Shown here: positions 40,239 through 50,359 of the stretch, piece after piece
Numbering within the stretch: the stretch's first letter is position 1
How the letters are laid out: every line of letters begins with the position of its first letter
Assembly: GCA_027307235.1 (NCBI GenBank)
Contig: DAHUXH010000011.1
Coordinates: 27,501 to 91,500, forward strand
Reading direction: 5' to 3'
Length of the DNA: 64,000 nt
From: Vulcanimicrobiota bacterium
GTDB taxonomy: Bacteria > Vulcanimicrobiota > Vulcanimicrobiia > Vulcanimicrobiales > Vulcanimicrobiaceae
The notes under the pieces: model-generated
The model's input: the letters and a program-made list of their open reading frames with translations, nothing else
What the model was told of the DNA's origin: nothing
Database searches by the model: none
Position numbers and translations under genes: made by a program

Positions 40239-40262
40239 CCATTTCTTCTTGGAGACCTCTCC

Positions 40263-41570
40263 CTGACTACCTCAACCCTGACCCGCCTCGCTCCAACCGA
40301 GGTGCAGCTCGAGATCGAGATTACCCCCGACGAGCTTGCCGCCGCGCAAGAGCGCGCCTTCCGTAAGCTCGCCCGCAACGTGCGGCTGCCCGGCTTCCGC
40401 CCAGGGAAGATCCCGCGCCGCGTCTTCGAGCAGACCTACGGCACCGACAGCATCGCGAGCCAAGCGATGGAAGACGTCGTGCCCGAAGTCTACGCCAAGG
40501 CGGTTCGGGAACACGATCTCTCACCGGTCGACCGTCCGCACATGGAGATGCTCCCCGAGGAGCCGGGCAAGCCGAGCCGGATCAAGGTCACGGTCGAGGT
40601 GCGGCCCGAGATCACCCTCGGCCAATACAAGGGCATCGCGGTTGCGCGCGAACCGGTTAGCGTGACCGGCGAAGAGGTCGAACGCAGCCTCGAGGCACTT
40701 GCCAAGGAGCGCGCCACGCTGGTGCCGGTCGAACGCGCGGCGCAGCTCGGCGACGTGATCCGCGTGGACTACACGGGACGGATCGACGGCACGCCGTTCG
40801 AGGGCGGCACCGCCACCGGCCAAACCATCGAATTGCTCGAACAGCGCTTCATCCCCGGGTTCGCGAGCGGCATCGCCGGCATGTCGGCGGGCGAGAGCAA
40901 GGACGTCCACGCGACCTTTCCGAGCGAGTATCCGCAACAGGAACTGGCCGGCAAGGAAGCGGTGTTTTCCGTAACCGTGCACGACGTCAAGCAACTCGAG
41001 CTGCCGCCCCTCGACGACGCCTTCGCGAAGACGGTCTCCGACAACGAGACGGTCGAGGCATTGCGCGCCGACATCCGGCGCCGGCTCGAGGCCATGGCGC
41101 AGGCTCGGGCCCGGCGCGATGTGGGCAACCGGGTCATGGAACACCTGCTCGCCGCGCATGACGTCGCTCTCCCCGCGAGCATGGTCGATCGCGAAGTCGA
41201 CCACATGCTGAGCGACCTAGCCTCCAACGCGGCGCGAGCCGGCGTGGAGATGGCCGCCTACCTTGAGCGTGCCGGGAAGACCGAAGAGCAGCTGCGCGCC
41301 GAGTACCGTGGCGATGCGCAGTCGCGCGTCAAAGCCACGCTCCTGATCGAAGCGGTCGCGAAAGCCGAGAATATCGTTGCCACGCCGGCCGACATCGCCG
41401 CCGAATTGGAATCGCTCTCCGAACAGTACGGACAACCGATCGACCGAATCCGCCAGGCGCTCGGGAACAACGTGCTCTCGCTCATGGACGGCATCGTCCG
41501 CAACAAGACCCTGGAATTCTTGATCGACAGCGCCGCCGTTCAAGAAGCAACCGCGACACCTTCGGCGTAG
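40263..41570 (+). CDS. tig: Trigger factor (ribosome-associated chaperone), apparent CTG start
   Basis: A 435-residue chaperone and peptidyl-prolyl isomerase. The N-terminal ribosome-binding domain has the signature GFRPGKIPRRVFEQTYG. The FKBP domain (about 150-240) contains VRVDYTGRIDGTPFEGG-type strands, and a C-terminal helical chaperone domain follows. The family N-terminus (LAPTEVQLEIEI) begins about a dozen codons after 40263, and no ATG, GTG or TTG lies in frame between tRNA-Gly and that point. The CTG at 40263 sits 8 bases after GGAG (40251-40254), so it is the likely start. A TTG at 40197 is inside the tRNA gene and rejected. Operon tig-clpP-clpX. Confidence 0.9.
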   Translation: MTTSTLTRLAPTEVQLEIEITPDELAAAQERAFRKLARNVRLPGFRPGKIPRRVFEQTYGTDSIASQAMEDVVPEVYAKAVREHDLSPVDRPHMEMLPEEPGKPSRIKVTVEVRPEITLGQYKGIAVAREPVSVTGEEVERSLEALAKERATLVPVERAAQLGDVIRVDYTGRIDGTPFEGGTATGQTIELLEQRFIPGFASGIAGMSAGESKDVHATFPSEYPQQELAGKEAVFSVTVHDVKQLELPPLDDAFAKTVSDNETVEALRADIRRRLEAMAQARARRDVGNRVMEHLLAAHDVALPASMVDREVDHMLSDLASNAARAGVEMAAYLERAGKTEEQLRAEYRGDAQSRVKATLLIEAVAKAENIVATPADIAAELESLSEQYGQPIDRIRQALGNNVLSLMDGIVRNKTLEFLIDSAAVQEATATPSA

Positions 41571-41598
41571 TTAGACGCAACGGAGGGAGATTTTCCGC

Positions 41599-42207
41599 AT
41601 GGGTCATTTGGTTCCGATGGTGGTCGAGCAGTCGGCTCGCGGCGAGCGCGCGTACGACATCTATTCCCGGTTGCTCAAAGATCGCATCGTGTTCGTCGGC
41701 GGGCCGATCGACGATCAGATCGCAAACCTGGTCATCGCGCAACTGCTGTTCCTCGAACGCGAAGACCCCGATAAAGACATCGATATGTACATCAACAGCC
41801 CCGGCGGAAGCGTGACCGCGGGTCTGGCGATCTTCGACGCGATGCGCTTCATCAAACCGGACGTCGCGACGATCTGCTGCGGCATGGCGGCCTCGATGGG
41901 GTCGGTCTTGCTGACCGGCGGCAAGAGGGGCAAGCGTATGGCGCTGCCGCACGCGAAAATCCTCATCCACCAGCCTTGGGTCTCCCAGATCGGCGGTCAA
42001 GCCACCGACGTGGAGATCGCCGCTCGCGACCTGATCGCGACCCGGCAGACGATCGCGAGAATCTACGAAGAGACCACCGAGAAACCCCTGGACCGGGTTT
42101 TGAAGGATATTGACCGCGATTATTACATGACGGCAGAGGAAGCCAGAGAGTACGGCATCATCGACACGGTCATCACGGACCGCACATCGCTGGCGCCGGC
42201 ATCCTAG
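41599..42207 (+). CDS. clpP: ATP-dependent Clp protease proteolytic subunit ClpP
   Basis: A 202-residue serine peptidase forming the 14-mer chamber that partners ClpX. The catalytic triad is visible: Ser99 in GMAASMGS, His124 in ILIHQPW and an Asp in the DRDYYM region. The oxyanion-loop GGSVTAG is intact. A GGAGGGAG ribosome site precedes the ATG. It lies 28 bp after tig and 19 bp before clpX. Confidence 0.97.
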   Translation: MGHLVPMVVEQSARGERAYDIYSRLLKDRIVFVGGPIDDQIANLVIAQLLFLEREDPDKDIDMYINSPGGSVTAGLAIFDAMRFIKPDVATICCGMAASMGSVLLTGGKRGKRMALPHAKILIHQPWVSQIGGQATDVEIAARDLIATRQTIARIYEETTEKPLDRVLKDIDRDYYMTAEEAREYGIIDTVITDRTSLAPAS

Positions 42208-42226
42208 CGAGGGCGATCGAAGCCAC

Positions 42227-43495
<1,269 letters not shown>

Positions 43496-43510
43496 AAGGG
43501 CGGGCTTCAG

Positions 43511-43614
43511 AGGGAAGGGCTGATTTTCGTCAGGCCGAGGCGCGGAGAGGCGAAGTGTACTATGGTACACGAGCCTCTCCGGAACGACGGCATGGCGAGA
43601 ATCAGCCCTTGCCT
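43511..43614. repeat. Structured dispersed repeat, copy 2 (after clpX)
   Basis: The second copy of the element found after ftsZ, with its conserved core on the plus strand. The outer stem pairs 43515-43529 with 43596-43610 (15 bp, one G-U) and extends 3 bp beyond a mismatch. The inner stem CGGAGAGGC/GCCTCTCCG is perfect, and the terminal hairpin GTGTAC-TATG-GTACAC matches copy 1 except for one loop base. It fills almost the whole gap between clpX and the convergent propeller gene. Confidence 0.85.
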
Positions 43615-43615
43615 T

Positions 43616-44944
43616 TTAGAATTGCGCTTCGCCTAGGCGGATGAACGTTCGGGGCTTCGACAGACCGCGGAGGGTCTTGGTGTCGGTGGGCGGGACGGTC
43701 TCGGTCCAGGCGCCGTAGACACGGCCGGCGTAGGCCGCGAGCGCACTGTAGTCGCCGACGAACTGATGACGGGGGTTCCACGGGCGCGTCGTCCAGGCGT
43801 AATTGGTGAACGTTGCGCCGCCGTCGGTGGAGCGCGCCAAGGTGATCGTCGCCACCAGATTGCGCGGATCGCCGCGACGGTCGTTGAAATCGAGGTAGAC
43901 GTCGCCGGTGGCGCGGTCGACCGCCATCCATTGGTAGAAGTGATCGGCGCCGTTGTGCAGTTCATCATTGTTCACGCGAACCGGCGCGCTCCAGGTGGTG
44001 CCGCCGTCGGTGGACGAAGCGACGAAGACGTCGGCACCACCGTCGCGAGTGTCTGACCAGGCAACGTACAGGCGATGGTTCTTGCGATCGATGTCGATCT
44101 GCGGAAACCCGTTTGCGGTGCGGCCGTCGAATCCTGACAGCGGAAAATTCGCCGCCGGAATGTCGATGATCGGACGCGAGGCCTCAAACGTCTTTCCGCC
44201 GTCACGCGAACGGGTGAAGATAAGATGCGAACCGTCTTGCCACACGACATCGAGCGTCCCGTCGGCGTCGACGGTGCCGTCAAACCCCTCGACGGTGCCG
44301 TTGTCGTCGCGCGGCGTTCCGTTGTTCGTGCTGATGCGCAGCGGTTTCGACCAGGTCGAGCCGCCGTCGGTCGATCGTGAGAACACGATCTGCGCGTCGG
44401 CGATGCGAAACTGCGTCCATCCGACATAGAGATTCCCCGCGTAGGGGCTCCCGGTGTCGTCAGCGACGACGATCGGTTTGTCTTCGAACAGATTCGGGTG
44501 GCCTTCGTGAGCGATGACCGGAATCGCGCGCGACTCCCAATGCGCACCGCCGTCGAGCGACCGGCGGATGTCGATGGCGTTGCGCGTCGCGCCGTGCGCC
44601 CAATACTGATCGCTGCCGAGCCGGTCAAACGCGATGTAGCAGAGGTAGGCGCGACCGCGCGCATAGGCAAGTGAGACGTCGCCGCTCACGGCATAATTGC
44701 GCGGCGCGAGATTGTGCGTGTGCCACGTGCGTCCGCCGTCGGTCGTATTCGCGACGTGCGCACCGACTTGAAAGGCTGCGACGGCATGGCGCGGATCACG
44801 CTCGTCGATGGCGAGCGCCGGCTCCGAGCCGAAGCCGATCGGCGAGATGGTGAGCACGCGTCCGGAGGGAACGCGCGGTAAATGGGCGGGCGCGGCCGCC
44901 GCGATGGCGACGATGAGGGCTGTCAGGACGATCGTTTTTTTCAA
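43616..44944 (-). CDS. Secreted Asp-box (BNR/sialidase-like) beta-propeller protein
   Basis: A 442-residue exported protein. The signal peptide is LKKTIVLTALIVAIAAAAPA. Six Asp-box repeats follow (TDGGRTW, SLDGGAHW, STDGGSTW, SRDGGKTF, STDGGTTW, STDGGATF), as in sialidase-fold propellers. Catalytic sialidase residues (the Arg triad, Tyr/Glu pair) are not evident, so enzyme activity is doubtful; such propellers often bind sugars or proteins. I assign the TTG at 44944, 9 bases after GGGAG and directly at the signal peptide, rather than the long upstream frame that enters valS. It is divergent from valS across 53 bp. Confidence 0.8.
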   Translation of the reverse strand: MKKTIVLTALIVAIAAAAPAHLPRVPSGRVLTISPIGFGSEPALAIDERDPRHAVAAFQVGAHVANTTDGGRTWHTHNLAPRNYAVSGDVSLAYARGRAYLCYIAFDRLGSDQYWAHGATRNAIDIRRSLDGGAHWESRAIPVIAHEGHPNLFEDKPIVVADDTGSPYAGNLYVGWTQFRIADAQIVFSRSTDGGSTWSKPLRISTNNGTPRDDNGTVEGFDGTVDADGTLDVVWQDGSHLIFTRSRDGGKTFEASRPIIDIPAANFPLSGFDGRTANGFPQIDIDRKNHRLYVAWSDTRDGGADVFVASSTDGGTTWSAPVRVNNDELHNGADHFYQWMAVDRATGDVYLDFNDRRGDPRNLVATITLARSTDGGATFTNYAWTTRPWNPRHQFVGDYSALAAYAGRVYGAWTETVPPTDTKTLRGLSKPRTFIRLGEAQF

Positions 44945-44997
44945 GAAGTCATTCTCCCAGGGGCTCGTGCATGACACGCTGAACGCATCGCGCTTCG

Positions 44998-47631
44998 ATG
45001 AGCGCGCCGCACAACAACGCCGAGCTTCCCAAACAATACGACCCCAAGGCCGTCGAGCCCCGGCTCTACCAGGAGTGGGAGCGCAACGGCTATTTTCACG
45101 CGGAGCCCGATCCATCGCGGCCGCCGTTCGTGATCTGCATGCCGCCGCCCAACGTGACCGGCCAGGCGCATTTGGGGCATGGATCGACCTACACGCCGAT
45201 GGACGTGCTCACGCGTTACCATCGTATGCTGGGCGATGACGCAACGTGGTTGCCCGGCCTCGACCACGCGGCGATCGCGACGGAGGCGGTGCTCGTCCGC
45301 CAGTTGGCGACGGAGGGGCTTTCACGTGATTCGTTAGGGCGCGAACGCTATCTCGAACGGGCCTGGGAGTGGGCGCGCACCTACGGCGGCACCATCAACA
45401 CGCAGTTTCGCACGCTCGGATTCGGGCCGGACTGGCAGCGCGAACGGTTCACCATGGACGACGGTCTGTCGGCAGCGGTACGCAAGGTGTTCGTCCAGCT
45501 CTACCGCGAGGGGTTGATCTATCGCGGAAAACGGCTGATCAATTGGGATCCCAAAGCCAAGACGACCATCTCCGATGCGGAGGTGGACTACGTCGAACGC
45601 GACGGCCACCTGTGGCACATCCGGTATCCGTTCTCGCGTGAGGATCGTTCGCACGGCATCGAGGTTGCGACCACGCGGCCCGAAACGATGCTCGGCGACG
45701 TGGCGATCGCCGTGCATCCCGACGACGCGCGCTACGCGCACCTCATCGGAAAGACCGTGTTCGCGCCGCCGCTGCTGCTACGCGAGATTCCGATCATCGC
45801 CGACAGCGCCGTCGACGCGAGTTTCGGAACCGGTGCGGTGAAGGTGACGCCCGCGCACGATCCGACCGACTATGAGATCGGCGAGCGTCACGGTCTTGCG
45901 ATGCCGTCGATCATGGACGAAGACGCACGCATCACCGGCAAAGACGTCGATGTCGGCGCGTATGCCGGACTCGACCGGTACGACGCGCGCGCGCGCATCA
46001 TCGCGGGATTGCGCGACCTCGGGCTGCTCGTCAAAGAAGAATCCTACCGGCATAGCGTCTCGGTGAGCGAGCGTACCGGCGAGGTGATCGAGCCGCTGCT
46101 CTCCGAGCAATGGTTCGCGAAGATGAAGCCGCTTGCCGAGCCCGCGTTGCAAGCCTATCGCGACGGGCGTTTGCGGTTTGTTCCCGAGCGATACGGACGC
46201 ACGTACGAACATTGGCTCGAAAATATCCGCGATTGGAACATCTCGCGCCAGGTGTGGTGGGGCCATCAGCTTCCTGTGTGGTACACGCCCGACGGCGACG
46301 TGATTGTCGCGGAGACGGAAGAAGAAGCGCACACCATTGCACGCGAGCGTTTCGGCGGCGCCGTGTTGACACGCGATCCCGACACGCTCGACACCTGGTT
46401 TTCGAGCGGGCTCTGGCCGTTTTCGATTCTCGGATGGCCGGAGAAAACCGAGGAACTGGCCTGCTGGTATCCTTCGAGCGTATTGATCACCGGCTGGGAG
46501 ATCATCTTCCTCTGGGTCGCGCGCATGGTGATGCTCGGCATGCATGTCATGGGTGACGTCCCGTTTCCGACCGTCTTTATCGCGCCGCTGGTCTTCGATG
46601 CGCAAGGACGCAAGATGAGTAAGTCGCTCGGTAATGCGATCGATCCGATGGATGTGGTCGAGAAGTACGGTGCCGATGCGCTGCGCATGGGGATCCTGCG
46701 GCAGATGCGCGTCGAGGCGCAGGAACTGCGCTTCCAGGAGTCGCGCTGCGAAGAGGCGCGGAATTTCAACAACAAGATTTGGAACGCGACGCGCTTTGCG
46801 CTGGCACTGCCCGAGGGCTTGCCGCCCGCGATGGTGCTTCCGCCGGCTGGAGCGCTGACGATCGCGGATGGATGGGTGCTCGCGCGTCTGCACGACACCA
46901 TCGTCGAGGCCGGCGAGCGGCTCGACGCATTTGATTTCGGCGGTGCGGCCGAGTCGCTGTGGCGCTTCATCTGGTATGAACTGTGCGATTGGTACGTCGA
47001 GGCCGTCAAGACCGAGTCTTCGAAGCCCACGCGCGCGGCGGTGCTCTCATTCGTGCTCAATCATGCCATGCGCTTGCTGCATCCGATCGAACCGTTCATC
47101 ACCGAAGAAGTGTGGCGTTCGCTCCCGCATGACGGCGCAACGATTCTGACCGCAAGCTGGCCCGATCGCCTAGAAGTTCCGGTCGATCGCGACGCCGAGC
47201 GCATCTTCGAAGCGGTGCGCGCCTGCGTCGAGCGTATTCGCAACCTGCGCGCGGAGATGGGCGTCGCGCCAAAGGGGCGCATCGTGCTGTCGGTGCCCGC
47301 CGCGCTGCCGGACAGCGTCGTCGATCTGCTCGCGCAGTTGTGCGGCGGCGAGGTCGAGCGCACCGCGGCACTCGCAGGCGACGACCCGGTCGCATTGCTG
47401 ACGCTGGTGAGCGGAAGGGCCCCGGCGGGAGTGATGCTCGAACGGCTGCGGCGGGAAGCCGCGCGTTTGGTTGCCGAAGTCGAACGCGGCGAGCGTAAAC
47501 TTGCAAGCGACCAGTTCGTCTCCAAGGCCGCCCCCGACGTGGTTGCGAAGGAGCGAGAAAAGCTCCAAGATTATCGGAGCGAACTCGCGCGTGTGCGCGA
47601 AGACCTGGCAGCGATGGAGGCACAGGCATGA
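44998..47631 (+). CDS. valS: Valyl-tRNA synthetase
   Basis: An 877-residue class I synthetase charging tRNA-Val. HIGH-type motif: NVTGQAHLGH (HLGH at 58-61). The KMSKS motif (KMSKSLGNAID) is at 539-543. The editing CP1 domain includes TTRPETMLGDVAIAVHP. The C-terminal coiled-coil arm (about 815-870) is present, so it is full length. The ATG at 44998 gives the typical N-terminus (LPKQYDPKAVEPRLYQEWE). The 53-base upstream gap is too short for a T-box leader. Its TGA overlaps the pyrR ATG. Confidence 0.97.
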   Translation: MSAPHNNAELPKQYDPKAVEPRLYQEWERNGYFHAEPDPSRPPFVICMPPPNVTGQAHLGHGSTYTPMDVLTRYHRMLGDDATWLPGLDHAAIATEAVLVRQLATEGLSRDSLGRERYLERAWEWARTYGGTINTQFRTLGFGPDWQRERFTMDDGLSAAVRKVFVQLYREGLIYRGKRLINWDPKAKTTISDAEVDYVERDGHLWHIRYPFSREDRSHGIEVATTRPETMLGDVAIAVHPDDARYAHLIGKTVFAPPLLLREIPIIADSAVDASFGTGAVKVTPAHDPTDYEIGERHGLAMPSIMDEDARITGKDVDVGAYAGLDRYDARARIIAGLRDLGLLVKEESYRHSVSVSERTGEVIEPLLSEQWFAKMKPLAEPALQAYRDGRLRFVPERYGRTYEHWLENIRDWNISRQVWWGHQLPVWYTPDGDVIVAETEEEAHTIARERFGGAVLTRDPDTLDTWFSSGLWPFSILGWPEKTEELACWYPSSVLITGWEIIFLWVARMVMLGMHVMGDVPFPTVFIAPLVFDAQGRKMSKSLGNAIDPMDVVEKYGADALRMGILRQMRVEAQELRFQESRCEEARNFNNKIWNATRFALALPEGLPPAMVLPPAGALTIADGWVLARLHDTIVEAGERLDAFDFGGAAESLWRFIWYELCDWYVEAVKTESSKPTRAAVLSFVLNHAMRLLHPIEPFITEEVWRSLPHDGATILTASWPDRLEVPVDRDAERIFEAVRACVERIRNLRAEMGVAPKGRIVLSVPAALPDSVVDLLAQLCGGEVERTAALAGDDPVALLTLVSGRAPAGVMLERLRREAARLVAEVERGERKLASDQFVSKAAPDVVAKEREKLQDYRSELARVREDLAAMEAQA

Positions 47632-48170
47632 CCGCGACGACGAACGGGCGCGTGCTCGTCGGCGCCGACGAGATCGAGCGAACGATCGCACGGCTCGCTC
47701 ATCAGATGTTGGAGCCCGAGGACATGCAGCGCGACCTCGTGCTGCTAGGGATCCGGCGTGGCGGCGAAACGCTGGTGCGGCGGCTTGCCGCCCAGATCAG
47801 CCGCATCAGCGGCCGTGCGCCGGCCGTCGGCTTCTTGAACATCACGCTGTATCGCGACGACGCGGTCGCGCATCCGTTGCCCGAGTCGCAGATCCCGGTC
47901 GACGTCACCGACAAAGTGGTCGTCATCGTCGATGACGTGCTCTTCACCGGAAGAACGGTCCGCTCGGCGCTCGACGCGGTCACCGACCTCGGACGTCCGG
48001 CCGCGATTCGTCTGTGCGTGCTGGTAGACCGCGGATTGCGTGAGTTGCCGATTCAAGCAGATTTCATCGGCCGGGTGATTCCAACCAGCCGGCGCGAGCG
48101 CATTACCGTCTCCATCGGTGCCGAACCCAACGCATCCGACGAGGTCTCGATCCATGCGGACGCGTCGTAG
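47628..48170 (+). CDS. pyrR: Bifunctional pyr operon regulator/uracil phosphoribosyltransferase PyrR
   Basis: A 180-residue type-I phosphoribosyltransferase. The PRPP loop VVIVDDVLFTGRTVRSA and the PyrR-typical RRGGETLVRRL, LYRDD and LVDRGLRELPIQADFIG are all present. In Gram-positive bacteria PyrR binds pyr mRNA leaders with UMP and causes attenuation; it also makes UMP from uracil and PRPP. Here the gene overlaps valS by 4 bases and pyrB by 17, leaving no leader RNA around it, so classical attenuation at this junction is not possible. Confidence 0.94.
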   Translation: MTATTNGRVLVGADEIERTIARLAHQMLEPEDMQRDLVLLGIRRGGETLVRRLAAQISRISGRAPAVGFLNITLYRDDAVAHPLPESQIPVDVTDKVVVIVDDVLFTGRTVRSALDAVTDLGRPAAIRLCVLVDRGLRELPIQADFIGRVIPTSRRERITVSIGAEPNASDEVSIHADAS

Positions 48171-49068
48171 CCTCATCGATCTCGACGATCTGAACGCCGA
48201 CGAGATCGAATATCTCTTCGCACGCACGCGTCAGTTCGAATCGCAGCCGCCCGGACATCTGCTCGAAGGGGTGGCGTGTGCCAACATGTTCTTCGAACAG
48301 AGCACGCGTACGTACACCTCGTTCGCGCTCGCGCAGCAGCGTTTGGGAGCCTATTCGATCACGCTTGCGCCGAAGGACTTGAGCCTTGCGACCAAAGGCG
48401 AGACGATGGAAGACACCGCGATCACGCTCGGTGCGATGGGGATCGGCGTGCTCGTCGTTCGTCATCCCGAGCCTGGATTTCCGGCTACCGTGTCACAATG
48501 GTTTGACGGTCACGTGATCAACGCCGGCGACGGCGGGCACGCGCACCCGACGCAGGCTCTGCTCGACATCTACACGATTCGCGACGAATTCGGCCAGCTT
48601 GCGGGACGCTCGGTCGCCATCGTCGGCGATATACTGCACAGCCGCGTCGCGCACTCGACGATTCGCGGGCTGCAGCGCTTGGGCGTCGAGGTCGTGCTGG
48701 TCGGCCCCGAGCCGTTCCTGCCGCACGATTATGCCGGCAAGGGCGTCCGTGTCGAGCGCGACTTCGATGCGGTGCTGCGTTCCTCGGATGCGATCGTGCT
48801 GTTGCGTATTCAACGCGAGCGATTCGCCGAGATGCCGCTCTCGTTCGAAGAGTACGTCCGGAACTATCGCCTGGACGCCAAGCGTCTGGCGAAAGTACGC
48901 AACGAGACGATCGTGATGCATCCCGGTCCGTACAATCGCGGTGTCGAACTCGACGATTCGGTGCTGCTGTATGCGGGCTGGCGGTACGCGAAACAAGTGA
49001 TGCATGGCGTGAGCGTGCGCATGGCCGTGCTCGACTTTCTGTGCAACGGCGTCGCCGTCGCGTCTTGA
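48154..49068 (+). CDS. pyrB: Aspartate carbamoyltransferase catalytic chain
   Basis: A 304-residue enzyme joining carbamoyl phosphate and L-aspartate, the second step of UMP synthesis. The carbamoyl-phosphate loop is FFEQSTRTYTSF (the second Arg of the usual STRTR is Tyr here, a tolerated position). HPTQALLDIYTI and the later HPGPYNRGVEL are family signatures. I start at ATG 48154, 9 bases after a GAGG site, overlapping pyrR by 17. No pyrI regulatory gene is present. pyrC follows after 13 bp. Confidence 0.96.
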   Translation: MRTRRSLIDLDDLNADEIEYLFARTRQFESQPPGHLLEGVACANMFFEQSTRTYTSFALAQQRLGAYSITLAPKDLSLATKGETMEDTAITLGAMGIGVLVVRHPEPGFPATVSQWFDGHVINAGDGGHAHPTQALLDIYTIRDEFGQLAGRSVAIVGDILHSRVAHSTIRGLQRLGVEVVLVGPEPFLPHDYAGKGVRVERDFDAVLRSSDAIVLLRIQRERFAEMPLSFEEYVRNYRLDAKRLAKVRNETIVMHPGPYNRGVELDDSVLLYAGWRYAKQVMHGVSVRMAVLDFLCNGVAVAS

Positions 49069-49081
49069 AGACTCCAGCCTG

Positions 49082-50359
49082 ATGCTCGTTCGCGGCGGCC
49101 GCCTCGTCGATCCCGCCCAGGGAATCGACGCGCGTCTCGACGTTCGCATCCGCGAAGGCGCGGTCGCGGAGATCGGCGAGCATCTGCAGCCGCGCGGCGA
49201 CGAGGACGTTCTCGAAGCGCAGGGATGCATCGTCGCACCCGGCTTCATCGACATGCACGTTCATCTGCGCGAACCGGGTTATGCGGAAAAAGAAACGATC
49301 GAAACCGGAACCGAGGCGGCGGTGCGCGGCGGGTTCACGGCGATCGCGTGCATGCCCAACACGAATCCGGCGCTCGATTCACCCGGCGTGCTGGCATGGC
49401 TGCGCGATGAGGTTGCGCGCCGGGCGCGCTGTCGCGTCTATCCGGTGGCCGCGATCACCCTCGGCCGGCGCGGCGAGGAGCCGGCCGACGCGCACGCGCT
49501 GCGCGCCGCCGGAGCCGTCGCCTTCAGCGACGACGGAAACACGGTGATGAACGCGCGCGTGCTGCGCGATGCTGCGCGCGCGGCGGGGGACCTGCAGACC
49601 GTCTTCATCTCGCATGCCGAAGACGAGCACATCAAAGGTGACGCCGTGATGCACGACGGCGCCGTCTCGCACGAACTCGGCGTTCCGGGGAGTCCGTCGA
49701 TCGCGGAATACGTGATCGTGTCGCGCGATCTGCTGATCGCGCACGAGATGCACGTCCCCTGGCATATCGCGCACCTTTCGTCGCACGTCTCGCTAGCGAT
49801 GGTGCTGCGCGCGCGTGAGTCCGGTGTCAACGTCAGTTGCGAAGTGACGCCGCATCACCTCGTCTTCACCGATGAAACCGTGCGCGATCTCGGCGCCGGG
49901 GCCAAGGTCAATCCGCCGCTGCGACCACAGGACGATGCGCGTGCGTTGCGCGATGCCGTGCGCGCGGGTCAGATCGATGTCTTCGCGACCGATCATGCGC
50001 CGCACACCGCAGCCGAGAAGGCCGGCGACCTGCGCACCGCCGCCGTCGGCTTCACCGGCCTCGAGGTGGCGGTCGGAGCCTACGCGCTCGCCGTCCCCGA
50101 CCTGCCGCCGGAGCGATTCGTTGCCATGTTCTCGACCAATCCGGCGCGCATTCTCGGCGTGGCGGGGGGACGTTTGCGCGTCGGCGATCGGGCCGACGTC
50201 ACGGTCTTCGCCGAGCGGCCGTGGCGTGTCGATGCCACCGCCTTCGCCTCGAAGGGCAAGAGCACGCCGTTTGACGGACGCGTGCTGCCGCGGCGCGTCG
50301 TCGCCACCATCGTCGCAGGCGAAACGCGCTATCGCGACAAAGCGACGGGCCCGACATGA
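49082..50359 (+). CDS. pyrC: Dihydroorotase, class I
   Basis: A 425-residue zinc amidohydrolase that cyclises N-carbamoyl-aspartate to dihydroorotate. The metal-binding HVHLREPGYAEKETI (HxH plus substrate Arg), the segment FISHAEDEHIK, and DHAPH late in the barrel with its catalytic Asp are all present, so it looks active rather than a pyrX-type pseudo-enzyme. It ends with an ATGA overlap to carA. Confidence 0.95.
   Translation: MLVRGGRLVDPAQGIDARLDVRIREGAVAEIGEHLQPRGDEDVLEAQGCIVAPGFIDMHVHLREPGYAEKETIETGTEAAVRGGFTAIACMPNTNPALDSPGVLAWLRDEVARRARCRVYPVAAITLGRRGEEPADAHALRAAGAVAFSDDGNTVMNARVLRDAARAAGDLQTVFISHAEDEHIKGDAVMHDGAVSHELGVPGSPSIAEYVIVSRDLLIAHEMHVPWHIAHLSSHVSLAMVLRARESGVNVSCEVTPHHLVFTDETVRDLGAGAKVNPPLRPQDDARALRDAVRAGQIDVFATDHAPHTAAEKAGDLRTAAVGFTGLEVAVGAYALAVPDLPPERFVAMFSTNPARILGVAGGRLRVGDRADVTVFAERPWRVDATAFASKGKSTPFDGRVLPRRVVATIVAGETRYRDKATGPT

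Noticed and set aside
40197-40262. TTG at 40197 as the trigger factor start
   Set aside because: It lies inside the tRNA-Gly gene and would add residues encoded by tRNA sequence. The CTG at 40263 with GGAG 8 bases upstream fits better.
44945-44997. T-box leader upstream of valS
   Set aside because: Only 53 bases separate the divergent starts and no T-box motif or specifier stem is visible.
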